From contig OY856410.1 in assembly GCA_963693085.1 (NCBI GenBank), positions 1,391,848,863-1,391,912,862 of the forward strand: a stretch of DNA of 64,000 bases, read 5' to 3'. Under the pieces are notes generated by a model that did no database searches, was not told where the DNA came from, and saw only the letters and a list, made by a program, of their open reading frames with translations. Numbering within the stretch: position 1 is the stretch's first letter; each line of letters opens with the position of its first letter. The translations under genes and the position numbers were made by a program. Origin of the DNA: Alisma plantago-aquatica. Lineage: Eukaryota; Streptophyta; Magnoliopsida; Alismatales; Alismataceae. Positions 34,488-44,120 of the stretch are shown piece by piece.

Positions 34488-35969
34488 ACGTTAATTTACT
34501 ATATTTTAGGATAATCAATATGATCCATTTTTGGTTTTATCATTTATTTATTGCATGTAATGCAAATATTTAAATAGTCTCATATGCATATCCGGACAAA
34601 TACCACATAATATCATACTAATATATATATATATATATGCAATTTATATGCATCTCCATAAAAGTAGTATTGATGGTGGATGTGTAATGTGGTTATGGAA
34701 AAAGCCTATATTTGTGTGTGCTTGGATGGTTTGGTTTCTATTTACGGTATGTGTAATGAGACTCTACCTCCCTCTTCCCAATGTAAAGTTAATTCTTTCC
34801 TACCTTTTCTCCCCTCAAATGTAACTCGTGGTTTCCCTTTACAATGTAATTGTTCAATCACAATAGGATAGTTTCTTTTCTTGCAACAACAAGGAAGATG
34901 ATCATCGCTAGATGAGACAACCAGTTCGTGAGATGAACCAACCGTTTGGAGGACCATGGAGGACATAATGATGGAATCAAATGACCACCAAGTGAACCTA
35001 ACTGACCGTTTGGAAGGAGTCCAAACATCAGTTGGACAGGAGGCCAGATGACCGTCCTAGTGGGCCCATATGACCATTTGGAAGGAGTACAAACATTGGT
35101 TGGATAGAAGGGCCAAAAACTGGCAAAGAGGCAAGACAACCAGTTCAAGGGTTAAATCAATCTACCCAGATTGGAAAGTACATGTCTACACCAACAGTAG
35201 GTTCATACATGTGATGTGATGGTTGACCTAGGTGATAGTAATTCCTTGTGGCTCCAAGGAATTATAGTAGACATGGCCATAGACATCACCTTTTATTTTA
35301 TATTGCATGTTTACATTGTGGGATATAGCATGTATATGATATGTACTATATATGTAGTGATTGGATATAGTGTGTGTGTCTATCTATCTATCTATCTATA
35401 TATATAATCCCTCAAATAAAATATTAATTCTAAGATGATTTCCAATAGAAATACACATAAAAAACTTATTCGACCAAGCGTAGGTTATTCCAAAGCATGG
35501 TACAGGTTATTCCAAAGCATGGTGCTTCATCTACCTCCTGAAGGTATAATTGTAGTAATGTAGGTTCCACCAAAGTGGGGTGCATTATTATCATATTGGA
35601 TATTGGGTCAGGCTTAATTGGTGATTCATAGAGTTCCTGGGCCCAGAAGCATAAAGATGATTATGGCAAGGAGTTGTGCATATTGTCTATCGAGAATTAC
35701 ATATGCTGAAATTGATAAAAGTTTCCTACCTTGATAATTGACCGTGTTTTGGAACATTGGTCGGGCCACAGTTGGATTGCCTTAGATCTTGCTCATTAGA
35801 AAATTGTTCACTACAGTTTCAGAATTTATACTTGAGGTTTGTCAATTTGAACAAAATAATGAGTATGATGATGAATTAAAGGCCTATTGATTATCACCCA
35901 AAATTATTCTAATCAAAACAAATCAAAAATGAGTTTTTGACAAAATTGTAAATTTTTTTGTAGAATCAA
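34488..35969 (+). other. Untranslated leader of the Copia element with short repeats
   Basis: About 1.5 kb without coding signal. It holds an (AT)n run (34,619-34,638), a compound (TG)n(TATC)n(TA)n run (35,370-35,406), and two imperfect copies of a GACCRTTTGGAAGGAGTMCA unit at about 35,004 and 35,070 which recall the GACCATTTGG motifs of the LTR. A 22-base segment with GGTTATTCCAAAGCATGGT is repeated at about 35,481 and 35,505. Short frames here (34,680-34,871; 35,216-35,407) have no recognisable product. Confidence 0.7.
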
Positions 35970-36839
35970 ATGGCAACAAACAATAATCACTTTTATCTAT
36001 GATTGGTCCTTGAGAAGGATAAATTAACTGGGAACAACTTTCACAACTGGTTCAGGATGTTGAGAACTATTCACACACATGAGCGCAAGCTTTATGTCTT
36101 GGAAACGACAAAACCAGATGAACCCCTTCCAACTGCACCAAAGGCTGTCAGGGATGCTTACAAGAAGCATACCGAAGATGTTCTGGATGTCAAGTGTCTG
36201 ATGTTATGCTCCATGAACTATGAGTTGCAGAGGCAACATGAGAACATAGATGTGATTGAGATGGTCACACATCTCAAGAGCATGTTCCAAGATCAGGCAA
36301 GATAAGAGATATATGATGTCTCCAAGGCACTGTTCAAATGTAACACGGTATAAGGAGATCTAGTAGGTCCTCATGTGCTCAAGCTTATTGGGTATGTGGA
36401 AAACCTTTCTAGATTGGGATTACCCTTGGGTCAAGAGTTGTCCACTGATGTGATTTTGTAGTCTCTGCCAGAGTGATATAGCCAATTTGTCATGAACTAC
36501 AACATGAATGACTTTGACAAGTCATTGACAGAATTGTTGGACATGTTGAGAATAGTTGAGGGATAGATGAAGAAAGACAAGCCCAAGTCTTTTATAATAA
36601 TAAAAAAGACAAAGGGGAAGTATAAAGGCAAAGGAAAAGCTAAGAAGGATTCTAAAGCTAGCCAGAAGCCCAAGTCTTTAAATCTCAAAGCAAATGGAGG
36701 TGTAAAGAAAAGAGGCAAATGTCACCATTATCAACAACCTGAACATTGGAAAAGAAATTGCCCACTTTGGTTAAAGGAACTAAAGAAGAATAAGGAAGTC
36801 ATTGAGGCCTCCACTTCAGGTATAAAGGTTATAAGATAA
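35970..36839 (+). pseudogene. Copia gag with nonsense mutations
   Basis: From the ATG at 35,970 (MATNNNHF) a single frame runs to 36,839, broken by stops near 36,000, 36,303, 36,354 and four more around 36,460-36,566, with no frameshift seen. It reads LTGNNFHNWFRMLRTIHTHE, LMLCSMNYELQRQHE and HLKSMFQDQAR, the UBN2-type Copia Gag pattern (L.G.NF..W...L, S...ELQ.Q.E, L..MF..QAR), then a lysine-rich tail. The zinc knuckle reads CHHYQQPEHWKRNC: the second cysteine is tyrosine and the usual glycine before H is glutamate, both explained by G-to-A changes. Gag would bind and package the element's RNA; this copy cannot. Confidence 0.85.
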
Positions 36840-39685
36840 ATTTGATTACTTTTTCATTTTGGTATGTGATACCAAACATAGATATGATGAACTGATATGC
36901 ATGGTCTAACAAGAAGTAAAAGCCTTCATGGAAGGACAAAGATGGACAGAAGCGGAGCAAGTGTTGTGGAATCTTTAGTCTACATTCAAATTTATCATAT
37001 CCCAATAGGCATGTAATATAGTTACTAGAACTGCTATTTCATTATGCCATGAAAATAGAAACATTTACTTTAAAGCATATTGTATGACAAGATTGATGGA
37101 TCAATAAAGTGAGTTATTAATGTTTCTATTTCAGAAGATATGATCTTGCATGGCAATGCCCATATATCTAACGATCTTTACTTTGAAAGAATATTGGATA
37201 AGTTTTGTAACGTTCATACCAAAGGATTGTAAATGATAACATATTGATGTTAAAATAGTCACCTTGAATCTACATATAAGAAATGCATGTCTAGAATACA
37301 TATTGATGTTAAAATAGACTTCCTTGGTTGTTGAACCTAAGAAAATATGTAATTCTTACTTGTACATAATGTGACATAACGTCCTTCACTAGATGTAGTG
37401 AGAGGATAAGCTTTCCATCAGACCTCATACATATGATGCATGAATATCTTATAGAAAGGATGTTATAGATAATTTTTGATACTTCATTTCATTTACTGGT
37501 AGTGTGATGATATGTACTCTATAAAATAGAAACATAAATCTCTTGAAGTGTTCAAGGAGATTATAAATGAAGTATGACTTTGACGAAAGTATTAAGAAAC
37601 TTTGATGAGATCAAATGTAGAAATACTTTGCATCAAGACCTTGAGTACCTTCAAAGAAAGGATTGTAATAATGTATCACAAGTCAAATCCATCTGAGCAT
37701 GATGATGTGTCAAAATAAGGAACTATACCATGACGAGTCATGATATATATTTATCAATTAAATCAAGTCTGCTTATAACCTCATAAATATATAATCACTA
37801 AATAATGTACCATCTGAATGGTTTATAAGACATCATATGTGATATGATATGGGAATGTCCCAATGTGTTTAAAGGATTGAAACCTACATTAAGAAAGTAT
37901 TTTCTTAAAAAGGTTTATCCACAAGCCATAATTTCTAAGCGTTGATATAAATCCCAATCCAATAAAAAAAATGTTTGTTGATAGGATAAGTGAGTTCCAA
38001 AAGAATCAGTGGGAGTAAAAGTAGAACTCAAAATCTTCAAGATCAACAAAGAGGTACAATGAGAACTAAGAGAATCCCAAGATGTTGTGGAATATCAAGT
38101 ATTTCATGTGACATAGATCGAAATAGTTCTACTAGAATACATCTGAGATTGGAGGATTGAGAATCCAACAATTCAGATATATTGGTCATAAAAGGATGAG
38201 CCAACTAATCAACTAGAAATTATAGAGTACCATAATCTGAGTAATATCTTAAGGCCATTATGGGATCCATGTAAGCTAACAAGGTAGGACCTTGATAGCG
38301 CCACCTAAAGGGGTAATACCTAAATGGGTGCAATAAGGTCTTGTGGCAAAGACCTACATAGATAACATAAGAAGACAAATTGGTTGAAAACTTTTCAAAT
38401 CAGGTCAAGCTGTCGAATTTGGTAGAAATTCCATTACCAATTGTCATGCTTGTTGTTGTAGTTAAAATAGAATAAGAGATTTAGCATATGAAGATAAAAT
38501 TGAATTCCTTAAAGGGAATGCATTATAGAATATGTACATGACACAACCTAAAATGTTTTATAAACTTCAAGAATGCAAATAAAATCTATAAACTACAAAG
38601 TTCAATTTGGGATTGAAACAAGCAACTCAGAGGAGGATCTTTTGATTTGACAAGATAGATAAAAAGTTTGAGTTGATTCAAGATACAAGATGAAATATGT
38701 GATTACAAAGGATTTCATGGGAGCATATATGAATATTCCACATATGATGAGGAATGGCATCTCAATATTGTGAATATTGAGATCTGGCATGGAAAACACC
38801 TTTAACTATAATGGATAAGGTGAAAAATCTTATGAGATAAGGATCAATATTTATAAAGATAAGTTGTTGAACGTTTCACAATGGAAGTTTGAACACATAC
38901 AATAGCAATGTGTTGAAAGAGTTCAACACAGAAGGATTCATTGAGAGAGAATCTGGATTAGTCGCCCATGAATCTTATGTTCCAATTCTTGTGAAGAATG
39001 GAAATACCATGATTGAGATGCCATAGGCTGTAGCAATGGATCTATCATGAATTCTATAAGTGTACTTGCCCCCTATAATCTTGTATGTACTAGACATGAC
39101 ACGATGATAGTCAATTCCAATAAGGGTTATTGGAATGTCATTTAAGGTATCCATTACTACTTGAGAAGTACTTAAGTATAGATTGCTAGTCAATAATGGT
39201 AGCAACAAAGGAAGAGTTGGATGTAAAGGGTTACATCGATGCAAGCTTCCATAATGACAAAGTGATCACAAGAAAATATATTTGATTTAAAAGTAGAAAT
39301 ATTGTTAGTTGGAAGGGTTCCGAACTAACAACCATTAATTCTATTCTACAATAGAAGCTGAGTATACTTGTGTTGTGAATACATAAGTGATACTATATGA
39401 GCATAAAAGTTCATATGATGAACTGATAGATATTCAAACCATTGATGACTTAGTAGTGATACTGTGACAATAATTGTGCTACTTGTTAGGCAAGGAATAT
39501 AAGATACCATATTACGATAGTTTCATCTCAAAGAAAAGAGATAAGAAACATGAAATATACCGACTAATAGCAAAATGTTGCTAGCCTGCTGGATTAAGAA
39601 CTTGCACAGCACAAGCATGGTGGACATGTTTGGATCACTAAGAATGAGATTCATGGGTGATTGGCTCTAAGTGCAAGTGGTAGTC
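36840..39685 (+). pseudogene. Copia pol, heavily decayed (integrase, RT, RNase H) and PPT
   Basis: Only scattered blocks survive. At about 37,525-37,560 HKSLEVFKEIINEV matches the integrase core segment (K.E.F..FK......V). At 38,460-38,640 blocks matching RT read FLKGNAL, NMYMTQPKMF and LGLKQAT (family FLNG.LEE.VYM.QP.GF and YGLKQA). At 39,210-39,300 GYIDASFHNDK matches the start of Copia RNase H (GY.DASFQ.D), followed by SWKG- and TEAEY-like remnants near 39,350. The tail near 39,590-39,665 recalls ADPLTK and the final GLR.M..WL. The run AAGTGCAAGTGGTAG at 39,669-39,683 is the PPT next to the 3' LTR. Stops and frameshifts are everywhere. Confidence 0.7.
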
Positions 39686-41883
39686 TGTTGGTAAGGTATT
39701 CCTAGAGAGTTAATCATGTGATGATTGACATGGCATATACCATAAAGGATTTGATTGATACTTATAAAGGCAAGCTTGAAATTCATTCTATTTCACTCAG
39801 TTAAGAGATAATGAGGAAACATTATGAATGTCTAAAGAATGACAATACTTAATAACATATGTCTTCAAGTAGGTGACTTATAAGGATGAGATCATATGAA
39901 TGTTAAGAGTGTGTACATTCTTATGTCCCTAGTCAGTTGTTACTGTGGAAGGTAGATAGACACCAGTAACACACAAGACTAGAGTGTGGGTTGGTTGATG
40001 ACAGAATCTCATTAATCATGATATGGCAATATCAAACCAAGTACACAAATACATGTTAGAGTACAATCTATCAGATAGACCCACCTTGAGAGTGATACAT
40101 GGAAACCATCATTGGTGGTCATATTCAGCTCTCATAGTGAAGGTGGTGATTGTGATTCTTAGACCAGAAATCACTATACTTGTCACATATCGTTGGGTAT
40201 GATTTGATATTATCGAACGCAGTCCTAAAAAATGGGTTGTTATAACAGTGATGATTGGGTGAATTTGACACATGGGAATAGAATGTGAGTGATAAATATG
40301 GGATATGTCCCTCCTATTGGGGTATGATATCCTGATCACTTGATAAGAGAGACTGAGAAATACATGTGCATGCACATGAGAATCAATATATGATATCAAG
40401 GTCATGTTATATTAGACAGTCTGCTCTTAGTTCAAGGAACATTAGATGAATGTTGAGAGGATGATGAGTCCATGCCTCTACTTCACTCTAGATATTAGAG
40501 ACAAAGGAATTATACAATCACTACAACACCTTACACAAATTGTAGGTTGAAGTTTTTCTCCAACTTTCCATTCACTTGGGTAGCATTGATGTGCGACTAG
40601 GCACTGCTCCTTGCTTGTGATGTCATAAGTTAGTTATGAACATTCACTGCCAATGTGATATGGGACCTAGAGGGTCACACACATAGGAACTCATCTAGAA
40701 GAGGAGTTTATCTTGAATGATGATTGGATTGATCACTAAAGTGTTTAGGTATTCAAGTCACACAACAAATTGGCTGACTGGACTGCCAAACGACCATCTC
40801 ATAGGGTGAGATGGCTATTTGGGGAGCCATACAAGCATCTCAAGTGTTAAGATGGCTGTTTGGGTGGTCAGGCTAATCAAAGTTCAAATTGCCTAAATTT
40901 TTCCCAAATTGAGGAGTGAACCAACCAGTTCAATCTATCGAACCAACCGGCTCAACTCAGGCTCATCAGATGTCCATTTGGGTGAGTGAGATAGGTGTCT
41001 TGTATGGGTGAGATTGCTCGGTTAGGCCAAACAATGGTTCTGGATATTTTACAAACTTGTTTCGATTGCACATTACTTCTGGTGCCAAATTCGTGTGTGA
41101 TTGGAAAACTACCTAATGGTCATTTGGCAGTGCGAGATGAATGTCTCGTGTGACCAAAAGACCTTCTAGGTCACCATACGACCGTTTCGAATGTTGCAGG
41201 TTGTAAAAATTCAAGATCTTCCAGCCCCTTCTAGTTCTACACAGATCCCGAACAGACTGGGAACCATGGTCGTAACCCCACCTATAAATAGAGGGGTACG
41301 AGGGGCTTCCCAGAACACAACAACAACAACATCAACTAAGAATCAGTTGCTCTAATAATTGTTATCCTCTCTGGTTGTGGTAGCCAAGAGAGCCCAAGAA
41401 AGTCCTACCTGACAAGGGAGGGATAGCGACAGGAGAGAACAACTAAGGATCATTGTTGTGGGAGAGCTAGTTGGTGACTAGTACACCAATGGGAGGAAAA
41501 ATTCCTTTTTGTATGTTCTAGTTGAATGACAGGAGTTCTACTTGGTCCGTGTGGACTACTCTAGAGGTAGGAGTCCTTTAGTTGCTGCTAGGAGAGCAAC
41601 GTCAGCCTACAGTCTATAGCGAGACCATAGGAGTCATTGTAAAAGCTGTCATGTTTGTTGTTCACAGTGAAGACCAAGAGCTGGACAACCACCGCCTAAG
41701 AGCATCTGATTGATAATTGCATTGAAGTGAGTTGTTGTCTCTAGACTTGCTCCAGGATCAGGTATAACTTGTTAAACCATCCTTCCTATTTCATACTAAT
41801 TGACGTGACCTTACTGGTATGGGAATACAAATAGATAAATATTTTGTTATTGTTGCTATACTCTGTGCCCATATTTTCCAACA
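39686..41883 (+). repeat. 3' LTR of the Copia element
   Basis: 2198 bp, TGTTGG...CCAACA, followed by the target copy TTAAG. It keeps the TATA box TATAAATA at 41,283-41,290 with AGAGGGGTA following, about 1.6 kb from the LTR start. Confidence 0.92.
41283..41290 (+). promoter_or_regulatory. TATA box in the Copia 3' LTR
   Basis: TATAAATA in the context CACCTATAAATAGAGGGG; the 5' LTR counterpart at 33,877-33,884 is mutated to TATAATTA. Confidence 0.65.
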
Positions 41884-41888
41884 TTAAG

Positions 41889-42238
41889 TATTTTGGAAAC
41901 TTGATCTTCTTCTCTTATGTGTTTTCCAAAGAACATAGCTATTGATAATTTTAGAAAATCTTACATACATTTATGCAATACAAGATAAAGAATAATAAAG
42001 AATACTTACATCCTTTGCATTGAGTGTATATCTCTTTATCATTTTTGCATTTGATTGTTCTAGCTCCGTTGTGATGTGCGTAGGGTCTTGCAATCACCTT
42101 CCATATCTCAAAGCTGATTTCTTAGAAGTAGAATTGCATCCTTCTCTTCTAATAAATGTAGTTTGATCCATCAAATACTGGTGGCCAACTCACGTGTGAT
42201 CCCTTGAGGTTGAGGTGGCTGATCACATTCTCCCCCAT
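41889..42238 (-). pseudogene. Sirevirus gag, N-terminal part
   Basis: On the minus strand an ATG at 42,238 (MGENVISHLN) leads into WPPVFDGSNYIY, then a stop, then RRMQFY and FEIWKVIARPY, matching the start of Copia Gag (P.F.G.NY..WK..M...L......W..V). The start is about 35 bases after the PBS. The frame then degenerates and ends at the Copia insertion, where it reads QVSKIL and continues at 32,257 with the SFPHKYK block. The region between the two blocks is shorter than usual for Gag, suggesting a deletion. Stops disable it. Confidence 0.75.
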
Positions 42239-42271
42239 TCTTCAAGACTAGTTAAGGCTCCTCAAAGTCCT

Positions 42272-42283
42272 ACTCTGATACCA
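42272..42283 (-). promoter_or_regulatory. Primer binding site of the Sirevirus
   Basis: On the minus strand TGGTATCAGAGT follows the 5' LTR after two bases (AT), matching the initiator tRNA-Met complement TGGTATCAGAGC in 11 of 12 positions. It primes minus-strand DNA synthesis. Confidence 0.9.
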
Positions 42284-42285
42284 AT

Positions 42286-43878
42286 TGAAAGTCCTTAGAG
42301 GTGGGGGTGAATAGAGCTAATAGTATCTTTCTACCATTGAAAAATAAAAACATGGTTAATTACAACTTGCTTAAAGAATTTAGAAATAAAGTAACTAAAT
42401 TGGATTAAAGAGGAAACCACAAGAACACACAGATTTAGAGTGGTACCATCAAATGTTGTCAGTCTACTACCTAGTTGTTTCCAACCAGGATTTGTAAAAC
42501 ATATATTTTATTTCTTTTATATACCGATACACAATACACAAAATTTATCGGTGCCTTTTGAGGAGCAATACAAACCATCCTTTTCATCTCAAGGAGAACT
42601 ATCACCTTCTTTGACTGGAGGCAGGAAGGTCACCCACTCCGCCTCTTCTTTAGCAGACATGAAGATCACCAAACTCACCTCTTCTTTAACAACCACATAA
42701 GAGAACCGTTTGAGAATACTCCTTTTTTCACAGGCTCCTAGATATCCATCACTCCAAGAAGTATTCCAAGGGTAATACATCAATGGAGAATGAGATTGGA
42801 GGAAGGGAATTACAACAAACTTCACAAGATGTACAATTGATCACTAATGGGAAAGTGATGATGATCCAATTCACAAGGTTTAGGAAAGGTCATAGTAGGT
42901 GGAGAGGATACTAGAAGTGAGCTAAGGTTTATACTAGAATGATGGAAACTTGAAGTGTAGAACCTAAGCACTTTGAGTAGGATTTCAAGTAGTATGTATG
43001 CTCAAGAGTATGCCATTGTTGTGCATGTTGTGTTCTAGGAGTTCTAAGACTGCCACTATTTATAGGCTATGTTTACAAGTGATTAGGGAAAATGTAGGGA
43101 GTGTGTAGAGTGTTCTTAGTGGTCAAATATCTGCTAGGACAAAATCAATTGGATTGCAATGGCTAGTTTGATCATTAATATTTTTTGGTTCCAAAACATT
43201 CTCGATCGAGAAATATGTTAGTCGGGAACTGTCTCCATCAAAAAGTTATTCGATCAAGAGTATTCTAAGTGCTTAAATGATTCTAACAGCTATGTATTGG
43301 TCTATATTTTGGTCCAACTAATTTAACAACTCTTTGTTGGTCCAACTTTACTTCAACTAACGTTCTCGATTGAGATATTTTTTGATCGTGAATGACCTAT
43401 AACTCAAAGTATGTAAACATTTTTTCTAGTTGTCTGAGTCTTCAACCAAGGGGTGTTTTGGTTGAAAAAATATTCAAAGGAGTGTGTCTCGATTGACAAG
43501 GTTCTTCAACCGTGAAAAATCCTTATTATGTGTTATGTAAATTTTGAAAAATTCTATCTAATGATTTGTCTAATGAAACCTAACAAACCTAAAGGATTCA
43601 TATGAGAGTGGGATATGATTTTGGGTAGGTTTCATAAGATTATCACTTGTCCTTACATCATATCTATCAAGTTGTACAAAAATACACTTGTACAATCATA
43701 CACATGGTACAACTTGACCTACAAGCATCAAAACATGTATAAAATTGCATAGTCTTTGTAGTTGGATCTTGACTTAGTTCCTTGATCATATGAAACACTT
43801 AATATATGTGTTAGTGGCACAATTTGAGAAATATTTTCATTATTGAAATTTGAGTGTGGCATATCCAAAAAGCCAACA
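42286..43878 (-). repeat. Sirevirus 5' LTR (uninterrupted)
   Basis: 1593 bp; on the minus strand it starts TGTTGGCTTTTTGG and ends CTAAGGACTTTCA. TATA box TATAAATA at 43,057-43,064. It shows the pre-insertion state of both sites that carry long LTR units in the 3' LTR. The plus-strand flank is CACCT, then LINE sequence. Confidence 0.92.
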
Positions 43879-43883
43879 CACCT

Positions 43884-44120
43884 CCCTTGATCAAGGAGTC
43901 CATCTTTCGGGATCATAGAGAAGGCAAGGAAGATCAATTTGAGGCCTCTCATGTGGTCTTGCTTGACCTCTTTGTGTTTTGCATTGTGGCAGGAGAGGAA
44001 TAACATGCTTCATGGTGAATCCAAGTCCAACTCTAGTAACATTTTTGAGAACTATGTAAATAGGATTAATGGTTTTTTCTTACTAAACCCAAACTAGGTA
44101 TTAGAGTGGATCCTTTGATC
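43884..44120 (+). pseudogene. LINE ORF2 C-terminal end, right piece
   Basis: After the target copy CACCT the plus strand, after one frame change, reads LRPLMWSCLTSLCFALWQER and then NNMLHGESKS. This is the C-terminal block of plant L1 ORF2 downstream of zf-RVT (L...LW.IW..RN...F.G...S). It completes the piece at 15,780-16,096. It probably ends near 44,120; a clear 3' poly(A) and target duplication of the LINE were not found. Confidence 0.75.

Larger units (their letters stand above)
32258..41883 (+). mobile_element. Full-length Copia retrotransposon inserted in the Sirevirus gag
   Basis: Two direct LTRs (32,258-34,473 and 39,686-41,883) begin TGTTGGTAAGG and end TTTCCAAYA. The flanks are CTAAG (32,253-32,257) and TTAAG (41,884-41,888), a 5-bp target duplication with one change, and removing the element restores the Sirevirus gag frame. 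Internally there is a PBS, a long leader, a gag-like frame with one degraded zinc knuckle, heavily decayed pol in the order integrase, RT, RNase H, and a PPT. That order makes it Copia; gag type and RNase H resemble Tork/Angela-type elements (inferred). The LTRs differ at roughly one site in ten by eye, so the insertion is old. Confidence 0.92.
16097..43878 (-). mobile_element. Complete non-autonomous Sirevirus (Copia) with three later insertions
   Basis: The element is bounded by two LTRs (3' LTR 16,097-27,725; 5' LTR 42,286-43,878) and an exact 5-bp target duplication CACCT (16,092-16,096; 43,879-43,883) within a LINE. Going 5' to 3' on the minus strand it has a 5' LTR, a PBS complementary to initiator tRNA-Met, gag with two CCHC knuckles and a coiled-coil-like stretch, an extra ORF, tandem repeats of about 80 bp, a multiple polypurine tract and the 3' LTR. 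The last two are known hallmarks of Sireviruses. Without later insertions the internal region is about 4.9 kb and the whole element about 8.1 kb. No protease, integrase, RT or RNase H is readable. The insertions are at 17,327-22,408, 22,635-27,547 and 32,258-41,883. Confidence 0.9.

Noticed and set aside
43879..43892. On the minus strand, GATCAAGGGAGG next to the 5' LTR start looks like a polypurine tract, which would imply a tandem Sirevirus array.
   Set aside because: The flanking CACCT matches the other side of the element exactly, and the sequence beyond is the C-terminal end of the same LINE as at 15,780-16,096, so the purine run is LINE sequence.
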